Assembly (NCBI RefSeq): GCF_011947265.1
Contig: NZ_JAATHD010000020.1
Coordinates: forward strand, 1-64,000
Origin: Paenibacillus sp. HB172176
GTDB taxonomy: Bacteria; Bacillota; Bacilli; Paenibacillales; Paenibacillaceae
Length of the DNA stretch: 64,000 nucleotides
Direction: 5' to 3'
A program made the translations under genes and the position numbers. The notes below the pieces were generated by a model. The model searched no databases and was not told where the DNA came from. It saw only the letters and a program-made list of their open reading frames with translations. Below, piece after piece: positions 23,703 through 32,908 of this stretch (within the stretch, counting starts at the first letter, position 1; each line of letters opens with the position of its first letter).

Positions 23703-24578
23703 TCAACCGAAGCGTTGGCGATAGCCGCATTTGCGGCATAATTCCTCGACGGCTTCTCTTCGCGAGAAGCCGTCGTAGAGCCGATTGGCTCTATCTCCTT
23801 CGACAATTTCGGAGAACGGCTTCCTGTGAATATTGCCAAGATTGATGACGCCTTCGCCGTCGAGGCAGCATGGAATGACGGTACCGTCAATCAGCACGCC
23901 AGCTTGGCTGCGCAGCGCATGGCAGAATCCTTTCCCGTCATCCTCCGGCTCATGCAGCGCGGGCCATTTGAACTCAGGATCCTGATTCAGATAGATGCGC
24001 TCCGCGATCTTCACGCCCGTGCCGGGCTTGAACTTCTCTTCAATATGATAATCGAGCTCGAACGCTTTCTCGATCATCCCGAGCAGCTCCCGGTTTTTTT
24101 GACTCTGACGATTCACCTCATTGTCCATGTCCAGATTCCATAAGCGGAATGAAATGATTATATCGCTTGAAGCGACCGCTTCCTTCGCGAATGCGATAAT
24201 CGCAGCCAGATAGCCCGCTTTGTCCTTCGAGCCGGCATGACCGTCGAAGCTGTGCAAGGAGAAGTTCATCTGTCTTAGCGCCGGCTTCCCGAGCAGCTTC
24301 TCTCTATTTTTCACGATCAAGGTGCCATTTGTCGTAATGTTGACCTTAAAGCCCTTCTCATGGCTTATATCAAGCAGCTCGTCTAGCTTGGGATGAAGCA
24401 AGGGCTCGCCTTTCACATGAAAATAAATATAATCCGTGTGCGGCTTCACTTGATCGAGCGTTTTCGCGAAATCCTCTACGGAAAGAAAGCCTTTTGCGCG
24501 TTCCGTCGGCGGACAGAAATGGCAGGATAAATTGCATATACTTGTCGTTTCGATATAAAATTTTTTGAATTTCTTCAT
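23703..24578 (-). CDS. radical SAM/SPASM domain protein
   Basis: 291 residues. The radical SAM cluster CNLSCHFC uses Cys15, Cys19 and Cys22; YIYFHVKGEPLLHP and the KVNITTNGTL strand are typical of the fold. A C-terminal SPASM-like Cys set (about 222-285: FCHAL, IPCCLDGEG, ELCRKCGY) would bind an auxiliary cluster. Such proteins modify peptides or proteins, but no precursor peptide or sulfatase lies nearby, so the substrate is unknown. Minus strand, with a YdjO-like gene just upstream. Confidence 0.87.
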   Translation of the reverse strand: MKKFKKFYIETTSICNLSCHFCPPTERAKGFLSVEDFAKTLDQVKPHTDYIYFHVKGEPLLHPKLDELLDISHEKGFKVNITTNGTLIVKNREKLLGKPALRQMNFSLHSFDGHAGSKDKAGYLAAIIAFAKEAVASSDIIISFRLWNLDMDNEVNRQSQKNRELLGMIEKAFELDYHIEEKFKPGTGVKIAERIYLNQDPEFKWPALHEPEDDGKGFCHALRSQAGVLIDGTVIPCCLDGEGVINLGNIHRKPFSEIVEGDRANRLYDGFSRREAVEELCRKCGYRQRFG

Positions 24579-24616
24579 CCGGCTGACATCCCATCTCTTG
24601 CTTCCTGCTTGAAAAG

Positions 24617-24835
24617 TTAATCGTTCTTCTTGCGCGGCGCACGTTTGATCTTATTCTGAACGGGCGGCAAATGCTTCATGCTGCGAAGCATGGGGCCCTT
24701 GCAAATCGGGCATGTTTGCTCCAACTGCTCTTTATCCGTGAATATATCCCGGATCCAGGCCTTGCATTCCGGGTTTTTGCATCTTAAAATTTTCGTTGGT
24801 TTAAGCGCAGGCTTTTGCTCGTCTTTGGTTGTCAA
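24617..24835 (-). CDS. small zinc-ribbon protein (YdjO-like)
   Basis: 72 residues. Two Cys pairs, Cys19-x4-Cys24 and Cys42-x2-Cys45, with W-x-R between them and the GPMLRSMKHLPPVQN tail, resemble the cold-inducible YdjO family of Bacillus. A zinc ribbon of this size suggests nucleic acid or protein binding; the role is not established. The start is taken as TTG at 24835, weakly supported by AAGGGAA. It is followed by the radical SAM gene on the same strand. Confidence 0.65.
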   Translation of the reverse strand: MTTKDEQKPALKPTKILRCKNPECKAWIRDIFTDKEQLEQTCPICKGPMLRSMKHLPPVQNKIKRAPRKKND

Positions 24836-24870
24836 CTTGATATTCGTTCCCTTCCCAATTGGTTCGTGAA

Positions 24871-25944
24871 TTAGAGTTTTTTAGGTATAACGCATACCGG
24901 TTTGCTGAATGCCGCTTGCTTGCCCGAATACGACAAGGTACCCTGATTCGGCGAAACACGGAAGATGACCACATTATTCGCATCCCGATTGGCAACAAGC
25001 ATGTGCCGCCCATCCGGCGTGAGCGCGAAATGCCTTGGATGTCCGCCCTCGGTTGAAATATGCTGAATCGTAGTCATGCCTCCCGTTAAAGGATCAATAG
25101 CGAAGACGACGATGCTGTCATGGCCGCGATTCGAGCCGTACAAGAATCGTCCATCGTTTGAAATCGCGATTTCAGCGCAGCCGTTCTCGCCTCCATAGTC
25201 CCTTGGCAGCGTGCTCTCCGTTTGCTCGAGTGCAAGCAAGCCGGTCTTGCTGTTGAAAGATAGAGCGGAAATCGTTGAATTCAATTCATTAATGACATAA
25301 ACCATATCGAGGGTCCCATGAACGACGAGATGTCTGGGACCGGAGCCCGGCGGCAGCGCCGTCTCCTGATGCTTGACCAGCTTCCCGTCAACAATGCGAT
25401 AAGTGACGATAAGATCGAGACCCAGATCCTGAACGAACAAATAATGTCCGTCTCTGCTATAGAAGCTGGAATGCGGATGCGGCCGATCCTGATTCGGATG
25501 CACGCTGCTGCCGGCATGCTGCTGCACATCCAGCACTTCGCCGATACTGCCATCCGGATTCAAGGCTAATAATCCGACCAATCCCCCATGATAGCTTGTA
25601 ACGGTCAAGTATGCATTGGATGAATCGCGCTGAATATGGCAGGTGGTCGCATGCACCGTCTGTTTGCGGCCTAACTCCGTCAAGCCGCCGCTCACAGAAT
25701 CGAAAGAGAAGCATACCGCTTCTCCCGCCTTCTTGCCTTCCGCATCCTCTCCTTCTCCGATGGCGTACAACAATTTCCGATTCTCGTCAACGTTAAGAAA
25801 GGTCGGATTTTTCACCCCGCTAATCGAGCTTAGCCTGGCAAGCTCTTCGCGGTCGCCGTCGAAGGAACAGATATGTATGCCTTCATCCTCTCCTTCGGAG
25901 TACGAGCCAATGAATAGAAGCAGATTGTTAGCCGTTGCTGTCAA
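24871..25944 (-). CDS. lactonase family beta-propeller protein (YkgB-like)
   Basis: 357 residues from TTG 25944, set by CAGGGGG with 8-nt spacing; a longer frame would overlap the upstream gene. It is a seven-bladed propeller of the 6-phosphogluconolactonase YkgB type: repeated blades with GSGPRHLVVH, ENGCAEIAISNDGRFLYGSNRGHDSI and GGHPRHFALTPDGRHMLVANRD. It may hydrolyse 6-phosphogluconolactone in the pentose phosphate pathway, but this family is broad. It follows the FrnE-like gene after about 30 bp. Confidence 0.87.
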   Translation of the reverse strand: MTATANNLLLFIGSYSEGEDEGIHICSFDGDREELARLSSISGVKNPTFLNVDENRKLLYAIGEGEDAEGKKAGEAVCFSFDSVSGGLTELGRKQTVHATTCHIQRDSSNAYLTVTSYHGGLVGLLALNPDGSIGEVLDVQQHAGSSVHPNQDRPHPHSSFYSRDGHYLFVQDLGLDLIVTYRIVDGKLVKHQETALPPGSGPRHLVVHGTLDMVYVINELNSTISALSFNSKTGLLALEQTESTLPRDYGGENGCAEIAISNDGRFLYGSNRGHDSIVVFAIDPLTGGMTTIQHISTEGGHPRHFALTPDGRHMLVANRDANNVVIFRVSPNQGTLSYSGKQAAFSKPVCVIPKKL

Positions 25945-25975
25945 TAGAAATTCCCCCTGATCGTATTTCGAATCG

Positions 25976-26638
25976 TTATTGTGCCGCATTTCTCTCCTGC
26001 CAAGCCTTGTTTAACGTTTCCAGGAATACGTTCGTATCCTGAGCACCGGAAATGGCATATTTGCGGTCAATGACAAAGAACGGAACGCCTCGCACGCCAA
26101 GCTCGACAGCTTCCGCCTCATCTCGCTTAACCTCATCCGCATAACGATGCGAGCCAAGCGCCTCTCTCGCTCCCTCTTCCTGAAGCCCTGCTTGAACGGC
26201 GTATTCGACCAGAACAGAGCTATCCGAGATATCCCGATTATGGTCGAAATAGGCCTGGAACAACAGAGCGGCAAGCTCCTCTTGCTTTCCTTGCTCCGCC
26301 GCGTAATGGGACAGTCGGTGCGCATCGAAGGTATTAAGCACTCGCAAATCATCCAGATGGAAGGTCAGACCCGCATCGGCGGCGCGCTGAACCATCTGCT
26401 CATTGGAGCTTCTCACTTGCTCCATCGTCAAGCCGTATTTTTTCGAGAGCATCTCTGATGTTGTCATGCCTTCGTCGGACACTGCCCCCGGGTCAAGCTC
26501 GAAGCTGCGGAATACCGTTTCAATCTGGCCTTGATGCTCGAATTGCTTCAATGCCATTTCATACCTTGTTTCCCCGATATAGCAGAACGGACATACAAAG
26601 TCCGACCAAATCTCGACGGTCATCTTGCTGCCAGCCAT
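25976..26638 (-). CDS. DsbA/FrnE family oxidoreductase
   Basis: 220 residues, thioredoxin-fold with inserted helical domain. The active site CPFC is at 16-19 (SDFVCPFCYIGE); the cis-Pro loop is GVRGVPFFVI near 186-195. No signal peptide, so it acts in the cytoplasm like FrnE/2-hydroxychromene isomerase-type members. Likely thiol-disulfide or glutathione-independent isomerase activity; the substrate is unknown. The lactonase gene follows on the same strand. Confidence 0.88.
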   Translation of the reverse strand: MAGSKMTVEIWSDFVCPFCYIGETRYEMALKQFEHQGQIETVFRSFELDPGAVSDEGMTTSEMLSKKYGLTMEQVRSSNEQMVQRAADAGLTFHLDDLRVLNTFDAHRLSHYAAEQGKQEELAALLFQAYFDHNRDISDSSVLVEYAVQAGLQEEGAREALGSHRYADEVKRDEAEAVELGVRGVPFFVIDRKYAISGAQDTNVFLETLNKAWQERNAAQ

Positions 26639-26727
26639 GCATGTTCACCTCCGTTTTCCATTTAACCTCATTATTATAGCATGTTCGGCGGCAAGGAATG
26701 AATCCCGCTTGCAAATTCACGAGAAAG

Positions 26728-26759
26728 AGGCCAGAAGCGTCTGTTAACGCTTCTGGCCT
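26728..26759 (-). terminator. intrinsic terminator
   Basis: Perfect 13-bp stem AGGCCAGAAGCGT / ACGCTTCTGGCCT with a 6-nt loop; followed on the minus strand by CTTTCTC. It ends the SleB-like gene. Confidence 0.7.
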
Positions 26760-26797
26760 TCAGAGTGGAGTAACTATTTTGCAATGGCAAGAATAGT

Positions 26798-27457
26798 TTA
26801 TACCGCAAAAATATGATGGCCGATCTTGCCGGTTTGCTTACGCGTCCAAATCCAGCTTGATGTCGCCGTTTCAGGGTTGAAATAGTAAAGCGCTCCGTCG
26901 GTGGGATCATATCCCGCGACAGCATCGAGTGCGGCCCGGTACGCCGTTTCGTCGGGAACCTTATTATATTGTCCGTCGCTTACGGCTGTGAAGGCGCCAG
27001 GCTGTTCAATCACGCCTTGCACGGAATTGGGGAAATGGGCCGAAGCCAGTCGATTCATTACAACCGCGCCTACAGCAACCTGCCCTTCGTAGATCTCGCC
27101 GCGGGCTTCGCCATATATAATTCTGGCGAGCAAATCAAGCTCATGTTGATTCACCGAAGCCTTCTTCAGCGCAGCCCAGGTCTCAGGACCGGCAATACCG
27201 TCCACCGTAAGACCGTAATCTTGCTGGAACAGCAAGACGGAATATCGCGTTACTTCTCCGAAGAAAGAGGTAACGTCCGCATTAAAGTAGGCTAGCGTCT
27301 TCAATCGAAATTGCAAATCAGGGACATCCCCGTCGTAGCTTCCATAAGAAAGCGTTGAAGATGAAGCGGCATAAACCGCAGTGCTTGGCGCTGTGGTGAC
27401 AAGCGCTGTTATCAAACTGAATGCGATTAAAGCTTGCCAGATCTTTTTCTTCATCAT
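26798..27457 (-). CDS. SleB-like spore cortex/cell wall hydrolase
   Basis: 219 residues, exported. Signal peptide about 1-30 (cleavage near VYA-AS). A peptidoglycan-binding domain (about 42-98; VPDLQFRLKTLAYFNADVTS ... FQQDYGLTVDGIAGPETW) is followed by a Hydrolase_2 domain (about 108-219; LLARIIYGEARGE with the catalytic Glu, VGAVVMNRL, FTAVSDGQYN). This is the SleB/CwlJ architecture of lytic transglycosylases that open the spore cortex at germination. No ypeB partner lies next to it, so it may be a paralogue with another role. Confidence 0.88.
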   Translation of the reverse strand: MMKKKIWQALIAFSLITALVTTAPSTAVYAASSSTLSYGSYDGDVPDLQFRLKTLAYFNADVTSFFGEVTRYSVLLFQQDYGLTVDGIAGPETWAALKKASVNQHELDLLARIIYGEARGEIYEGQVAVGAVVMNRLASAHFPNSVQGVIEQPGAFTAVSDGQYNKVPDETAYRAALDAVAGYDPTDGALYYFNPETATSSWIWTRKQTGKIGHHIFAV

Positions 27458-27666
27458 GTTTCTTTGCCTCCTTGTCCATTGAAGTTATCTATTCGGTCCT
27501 GCGAATGGTCGTTTGCAACACGATAGAGTGTATCATGGGCTTCAGAATTATGTAACCTTATTGAAGGAATTACATAAATTTGCTTCCCATCCCACGAAAT
27601 AGAATGTGTGTTGAATCCCGTTATGTCAATTGCTACAATGTAGGAAGAGAAAGGGGCGATGCGATC

Positions 27667-28755
27667 TTGAATATACTGAAGCAGAAGGAACGACAAGAGC
27701 TGGATGCCAAGCTGCCTTGCATGCCTTGGTACATTGAGCAATTTATTCAGTATAAGCTTCCGGATCTCTCCCCCGCTTCGCTCGTTGAATATATGAGGGA
27801 TTATGAAACCTTTCTGAAGTGGCTCATGGCCGAAGGCTTGTCGGAGGCGGATTCTATGAAGAATGTAACGTTGAAGGAGCTTGAGACGCTCAAGATGGAG
27901 AGCATAGACGGATATCGGATGTATCTATCCACTTACAAGGTGGAGCGCAATCAACGGATTACGATTTCCAGGAAGCTCAGCTCCCTTCGTTCCCTGTTTC
28001 ATTACTTGAGCCAAATTGCCGAAGATGATGAATTCTATCCATTGCTGAAGCGGAATGTAATGGCGAAGGTCGCGATTAAGCGCACGCACAAGCCAAAGGA
28101 TACAGCGGCGAAGCTGGAGGGGAAGCTGCTGCAGGAGGAAGAAATTTCGGAGTTTCTGTCATTCGTTAAGGTGCATTACGGACAGGAGATTAGCCGCAAC
28201 AAACAAGCCTTGTACGCCTTCGAACAGAACAAGGTGCGCGACGCTTGCATTATATCCTTCATTCTTCATTCCGGTCTCCGGGTATCGGAGCTTGTCAATC
28301 TGAATATGGATGATATTGACATGAAGAAGAAGCTTTGTTACGTCTATCGCAAAGGCAAGAATGACGATAACTTCAAAACGCCCGTCTATTTCCGGCAGGA
28401 GGCGACCGAGGATCTCGCTTCTTATCTGGAGCTGCGATCTGCCCGATACAAGGCGCCGCGCAGAGAGAAGGCGCTGTTCCTTGCTGTTGCAAACGGCAAG
28501 AACGAGGGCTCGAGAATGACCAAGCGCGCCATCCAGGCGATGGTGATCAAATATGCGAAGCATTTCGGCAAGCCGTATCTGTCTGTGCATAAGCTGCGGC
28601 ATTCCTTCGCGACCGATTATTATTTGCAGAATGATATTTACAAAACGCAGGAGCAGCTTGGACATGCCTCTCCCGAAACAACGCAAATCTATGCCCATTT
28701 GACGGACAAAACCATGGCCGAGGCGATCGATCGAAGGAATTCGGATAATTCCTAA
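27667..28755 (+). CDS. xerS: tyrosine recombinase XerS
   Basis: 362 residues from TTG 27667, chosen because AAAGGGG lies 9 nt upstream; an ATG further up has no ribosome binding site. The N-terminal core-binding domain with PWYIEQFIQYKLPDLSP and the long insertion before the catalytic domain are typical of XerS, which resolves chromosome dimers at difSL-type sites in Firmicutes. Catalytic residues are visible in SGLRVSEL, HKLRHSFATD, LGHAS and TTQIYAHL (Tyr nucleophile). It is distinct from the cassette-associated recombinase at 2.4 kb. No dif-like site was identified nearby. Confidence 0.87.
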   Translation: MNILKQKERQELDAKLPCMPWYIEQFIQYKLPDLSPASLVEYMRDYETFLKWLMAEGLSEADSMKNVTLKELETLKMESIDGYRMYLSTYKVERNQRITISRKLSSLRSLFHYLSQIAEDDEFYPLLKRNVMAKVAIKRTHKPKDTAAKLEGKLLQEEEISEFLSFVKVHYGQEISRNKQALYAFEQNKVRDACIISFILHSGLRVSELVNLNMDDIDMKKKLCYVYRKGKNDDNFKTPVYFRQEATEDLASYLELRSARYKAPRREKALFLAVANGKNEGSRMTKRAIQAMVIKYAKHFGKPYLSVHKLRHSFATDYYLQNDIYKTQEQLGHASPETTQIYAHLTDKTMAEAIDRRNSDNS

Positions 28756-28779
28756 TCAAAGCTTTTTTCGAATCGCGCC

Positions 28780-29301
28780 TCAGCCTTCGATATCCATCGC
28801 GGAAATTCCTTCTTCCACGGCGAATTCGAAATCCTCGATATCGTAAATCTGAACGGGAACTTCAGCTTCGATTAATTTGTCCTGAAAGTCGAATTGATCG
28901 GTCAGGAGCGGAATTTGGAGGCGGATGCCCGTGAGTAACAGCTCGGTTTCTACCGGATCGAACAGCTCGCCGTATTGCGCGGTATCCATGGCATTGACGA
29001 TCGTGAACTGAATTTGCTCGCTAAGCAATAGCGGCGTGCTCTCGCGCCAAGGCGCCCCAATCGCCTTTTCGATTTTTTTGCGGTTGAGCGCATCCTCGAA
29101 GAAGAGGATAAGTTCATTCACCTTCGTCTTCACATATTGATCTTCATCCAGATCGTCCATCACGGGATCATTGCTTTCTCGTATTTCGTACAATTCGGCG
29201 ATTGATGAATAGGGAATCACATAATCCACCGGATAGCGCGGCACGAGCAAATGTCCATAAGTGGCGATCATCACGGCCTCGATGACAAATCGTCTTCGCA
29301 T
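28780..29301 (-). CDS. conserved protein of unknown function (Bacillales)
   Basis: 173 residues from ATG 29301 (GGGGGAG 5-6 nt upstream; a longer frame to 29340 lacks support). The start MRRRFVIEAVMIATYGHLLVPRYPVDYVIPYSS and the EAEVPVQIYDIEDFEFA tail belong to a protein conserved in Bacillaceae and Paenibacillaceae that is often annotated ADP-heptose synthase; I see no motif supporting that name. Acidic, soluble, no catalytic signature. Convergent with xerS. Confidence 0.75.
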   Translation of the reverse strand: MRRRFVIEAVMIATYGHLLVPRYPVDYVIPYSSIAELYEIRESNDPVMDDLDEDQYVKTKVNELILFFEDALNRKKIEKAIGAPWRESTPLLLSEQIQFTIVNAMDTAQYGELFDPVETELLLTGIRLQIPLLTDQFDFQDKLIEAEVPVQIYDIEDFEFAVEEGISAMDIEG

Positions 29302-29434
29302 CGTCTCTCCCCCATCCCTATAACTTGTTTTTCTTTTCATTATACATCAAAAGATTGGGGGTTCAAGATAAGCTTTTGCCTTAATTTTTGTATCCAATAA
29401 CTGCATGAACAGCTGCATGAAGGAGGATTTTCCC

Positions 29435-30424
29435 TTGAACATGGAACATACGATTATCATTGGCGCGGGGCCCTGCGGCTTGGCGGCCGCCATCGAGCTG
29501 CAGAAGAACGGCATTTCAGCGCTCGTTATCGAGAAACGCAATCTCGTTCATTCCATATCGCAATATCCGACCTATATGCAATTTTTCAGCACGTCGGAGA
29601 AGCTGGAAATCGGAGATATTCCGTTCACCACGGCAAGCGAGAAGCCCACGCGCCTGGAAGCCTTGCATTATTATCGGATAGCCGCCCAGCGGCACGGCAT
29701 TCGTATTCAACCTTATGAAACCATCACTTCCATCGTAAGAGCCGGCGAAGGATTTCAACTGACAGGACATGACCGATTTGACAGTCCTCTGGAATATCGC
29801 TGCAGCCATGTCATCATCGCAACCGGTTATTTCGACCATCCGAATGAGCTTGGCATTCCGGGAGAGAATATGGATAAAGTAAGTCATTTCTTCCGCGAAG
29901 CGCATCCGTATGCGGGGATGAAGGTTGCTATTATCGGGGGCAGCAATTCGGCTATTGACGCCGCGCTGGAGCTGGAGCGTATAGGCGCTGAGGTAACCAT
30001 CGTCTATCGGGGAGAATCATATTCTCCAAGCATTAAGCCCTGGGTCAGGCCAATGTTCGAGAAGAAGGTCGAGAGCGGAATCATCGGGATGTATTTCCAG
30101 TCAAGAGTCGTTGAAATTTCACCGAGAGAAATTTCGGTAGAAGGTCCCGAAGGGCGCTTTCACCTTGCGAACGATTTTGTTCTGGCTTTGACGGGCTTCC
30201 ATCCTGATCGCCAATTCCTGACAGAGTCGGGCATAACGATGGAGAAGGAAGGCTATCCGACCTTTGACGAGAACACCATGGAGACGAACATCCCCGGTAT
30301 TTATCTGGCCGGCGTGGTTGCTTCCCGTCATGAAGCGAATGAAATTTTCATTGAATCCGGCCGCTTTCATGGCAAGAAAATCGTTGATCATATGCTGGGA
30401 CGAGTAGAAGCAAGCAAAAAATAA
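29435..30424 (+). CDS. ypdA: YpdA family bacillithiol disulfide reductase
   Basis: 329 residues from TTG 29435, set by AAGGAGG with 8-nt spacing; an ATG two codons on is possible. FAD-binding GAGPCGLAAAIEL near the N-terminus, NADPH-binding IGGSNSAIDAALELERIGAEVTIVYRG in the middle, and a C-terminal FAD closure ETNIPGIYLAGVVA. YpdA/Bdr reduces oxidised bacillithiol with NADPH and is flavin-dependent without a CxxC pair, as here. It implies a bacillithiol redox system in the host. Its stop codon lies inside the terminator. Confidence 0.9.
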   Translation: MNMEHTIIIGAGPCGLAAAIELQKNGISALVIEKRNLVHSISQYPTYMQFFSTSEKLEIGDIPFTTASEKPTRLEALHYYRIAAQRHGIRIQPYETITSIVRAGEGFQLTGHDRFDSPLEYRCSHVIIATGYFDHPNELGIPGENMDKVSHFFREAHPYAGMKVAIIGGSNSAIDAALELERIGAEVTIVYRGESYSPSIKPWVRPMFEKKVESGIIGMYFQSRVVEISPREISVEGPEGRFHLANDFVLALTGFHPDRQFLTESGITMEKEGYPTFDENTMETNIPGIYLAGVVASRHEANEIFIESGRFHGKKIVDHMLGRVEASKK

Positions 30425-30443
30425 CGGCGATTTGCCGTTATTT
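30419..30443. terminator. bidirectional terminator
   Basis: Stem AAATAACGGC (30419-30428) / GCCGTTATTT (30434-30443), loop GATTT, T-run on both strands. It separates convergent ypdA and the DUF4129 gene and overlaps the ypdA stop codon. Confidence 0.85.
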
Positions 30444-31778
30444 TTTGTGTACCAGCTTGAGCCAGCTGCTATGCTTCGCGATTTGCTCATCGCTAGGCAG
30501 CTTCCCGCCGTACCTGGCAGCCTCATAGGTTTGCACCAATGCCTCCAGCTCTTCCCCCAATCTGTCGTCAGTCCTCCTGCCAAGCTCCTCTGCCGTTTCC
30601 CTGGGCGTCAACGAGCTCCGATGCTCATAGCCTTCCCGCATCTCCTTGCGAAGCATTTGACGAAACAATGACCGAATTCTGGCATCGTTGGCCGTAAGCT
30701 CGTCCCATTTGTCGAGCGGATGAAGGGATTTTCCTTTGAATCTCTTGCCGAATTGCTTGCCCCATTCATTTAACGACATTAATCTTTCGACTTCATCCTC
30801 GTATCCCGATTCATCCTTGCCCTTTCGCCGATTGTCAAGATCCTTGTTCATTAGCCTGACGTACAGCTTCATCACATAAGCGGCGACTCGCTTCATAATC
30901 AAATACAACGCAACCAGCAGCGCAATGGCTACGAGCACCAATACGATGTTTTTGATCCACTCTTCGATAAACTCCAGAATTGGAGATCGCTCATTCGCCT
31001 CGGCAGCAAGCGGCGGCTGTATGGGAGGGGGGGCCGTTTCGGGAGGCGGAGGCGCCGACTCCGATCCGCCGAACCAGGAGAAAATCCACTTCATGAACGA
31101 TTTAATGGCATGATTAAGACTATTTTGCAATTGATGGAAGAAGGCAATCACGATAAGAACAGCCGACAGGATGATCATCATCGCGCGATTTCGTCTTTGA
31201 GAAGCTGCAGCCGCCTTCGTCTTGCGAGATTCCAGCAGCTCCTTACGCAGATGTCTTTCATTCATAAGGGCAAGGAAAGCAAGAACGGCTGCCATGCCGC
31301 TGAAGTTCAGGAAACGTACATAGGCGTCCAGCTCATGCAGATAGATAGCCCTGAGGAACAGGATAACCAAGTATGCCATAATTCCGAAAAATTGATGCGC
31401 TGAGCTGAAGGATTGATTCCACCCCGCTCTGCGCATTGCAAAGCCGCGTTCTGTCAGCAACGCCCCGATGAATCCGCAAGCAAGCAAAGCCGGCAGCTTC
31501 ATCCCCTCCCCTGCCGTCAGAAGAACAGACGCAATCAAGCCCAGGCTAAGCGCGGCAGACAACAGAATACGCCATAACGGCTTATGCGTCCAGTTCAGTC
31601 TGTACAATAATGCCGTGATCGCATACAGGAGACTCAGAGCAGCCAGCCAGATGAACGCTGCAGTATCAGGCAAGGTATACACGCCAACAACAAGCAATAA
31701 CGGCAGGTAGAATAGAATCTCCACCAGACCCATCCCGACATAAGCAAGCCGGGCGATTGAACCCCTCCCCTCGATCAT
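30438..31778 (-). CDS. DUF4129-type membrane protein
   Basis: 446 residues. About six membrane segments in the first ~215 residues, an extracytoplasmic Pro-rich linker (about 240-260), a further membrane segment (about 277-298) and a cytoplasmic C-terminal domain with the DUF4129 features (IRSLFRQMLR, LTPRETAEELGRR, VQTYEAARYGGKLP). It usually partners a transglutaminase-like protein in MoxR-DUF58 operons; here the transglutaminase is missing. Its ATG overlaps the DUF58 stop by 4 bp. Role unknown. Confidence 0.8.
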   Translation of the reverse strand: MIEGRGSIARLAYVGMGLVEILFYLPLLLVVGVYTLPDTAAFIWLAALSLLYAITALLYRLNWTHKPLWRILLSAALSLGLIASVLLTAGEGMKLPALLACGFIGALLTERGFAMRRAGWNQSFSSAHQFFGIMAYLVILFLRAIYLHELDAYVRFLNFSGMAAVLAFLALMNERHLRKELLESRKTKAAAASQRRNRAMMIILSAVLIVIAFFHQLQNSLNHAIKSFMKWIFSWFGGSESAPPPPETAPPPIQPPLAAEANERSPILEFIEEWIKNIVLVLVAIALLVALYLIMKRVAAYVMKLYVRLMNKDLDNRRKGKDESGYEDEVERLMSLNEWGKQFGKRFKGKSLHPLDKWDELTANDARIRSLFRQMLRKEMREGYEHRSSLTPRETAEELGRRTDDRLGEELEALVQTYEAARYGGKLPSDEQIAKHSSWLKLVHKK

Positions 31779-32896
31779 GCGACGCCCTCCTTCCCGGCAC
31801 TGCCCGTCTTAGCTCCTTCGTTCTTCTCGGGAATGAGCCATGATGCCACCGCATTGCCATTATGCCGCAGCTCTTCAGCCAGCTGCTCCAGCTCATCATT
31901 CCAATAAGCCGACAGCAGCAAGACATCCCGATTGGCATACCTAAGCTCTACGGCTTCCTCAAGCAGCTCCGTGAATTTCTGGGTGCGCTCCATCGCGAGC
32001 TTGGCCATCAGCTCGTACAAACCATACAGATGATCTTGTCCGCTCAGCGGCTCCGCATAAGCGCTCTCGATCGTGCCCATGATCGGCATATTCGCCATGA
32101 AGCCAACCTGCATGCCTTGCGCAATGACGCGTTCGGCGACGCCCGCGGCCCATTCAATGCCGCGTTCGATTAAGGCTTCATTCGAAATTGCTCTCCACAT
32201 GCCCTCGACATCCTCGGCATTGAGATAGATCATCATACAACGCGTGGCGGTATAGTCGTATTGATGCACCTGCAGCTCTCCTGTTCTGGCAGTCGCCTTC
32301 CAATTCACCTGTCGAAGCGTATCTCCCGGCTGATATCCTCTCGTGCCCGCAATCGAGAACGGGTCGGTGATGACATGTCTGCGAACCGGGTTCTCGCCCT
32401 GCCAGCTTCGGAACGGCAGCTGATCAAGCGGCACCTCTGCCGGCAGCGGAAAGACGATCAGCTCTTCCTGAAGCGAAAGCTGAATGGAGTTCTGAGCGCT
32501 TCCGAGCAGATCTCCTCCCGTCAAAGTAACCGTATTCATCTTGTACCAGCCCCGTTTGTCCGGCGTGATGCGATGGGTCCTCGTAATCTTCGTGTAAGGA
32601 GCTAGCGTGAAGAAGCTTCGATGGTTCTGATACATCTGACCGCTGCTTACATCGAGGTTTTCCTGCTTGCCGAAGCGGAGATGCGATGAGAGCTGGGATT
32701 CGACCCTCAGCCAAGGAACAGGCAGCCATTTTCGATTGGACAGCTGCTCCACCCATTCTACCGTCTCGCCGTTGAAACAGGTCTTCGAGCTGAATCTCCT
32801 CTCGAAAGTCAGCTTGCTGAGCGCCCATTTTTTGAATAGATAGGTCTGAGCCCCCATTAAGAGGACAGCCGTGATGACGAACCATAAGATAGCCAT
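31775..32896 (-). CDS. DUF58 domain protein
   Basis: 373 residues. A single N-terminal membrane segment (about 3-20), a beta-rich region (about 30-170) and the DUF58 signature DPFSIAGTRGYQPGDTLRQVNWKATARTGELQVHQYD (about 192-228), followed by a vWA-like domain. DUF58 proteins are standard partners of MoxR AAA+ ATPases, which may remodel or load them. It lies 12 bp after the moxR-like gene and overlaps the DUF4129 gene. Confidence 0.9.
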   Translation of the reverse strand: MAILWFVITAVLLMGAQTYLFKKWALSKLTFERRFSSKTCFNGETVEWVEQLSNRKWLPVPWLRVESQLSSHLRFGKQENLDVSSGQMYQNHRSFFTLAPYTKITRTHRITPDKRGWYKMNTVTLTGGDLLGSAQNSIQLSLQEELIVFPLPAEVPLDQLPFRSWQGENPVRRHVITDPFSIAGTRGYQPGDTLRQVNWKATARTGELQVHQYDYTATRCMMIYLNAEDVEGMWRAISNEALIERGIEWAAGVAERVIAQGMQVGFMANMPIMGTIESAYAEPLSGQDHLYGLYELMAKLAMERTQKFTELLEEAVELRYANRDVLLLSAYWNDELEQLAEELRHNGNAVASWLIPEKNEGAKTGSAGKEGVA

Positions 32897-32908
32897 GATC
32901 AGCTCCTC

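Noticed and set aside
27667..28755. XerS as part of the cassette system
   Set aside because: It is 24 kb away, has the typical XerS architecture and no repeats around it; a housekeeping dimer-resolution role is more likely.
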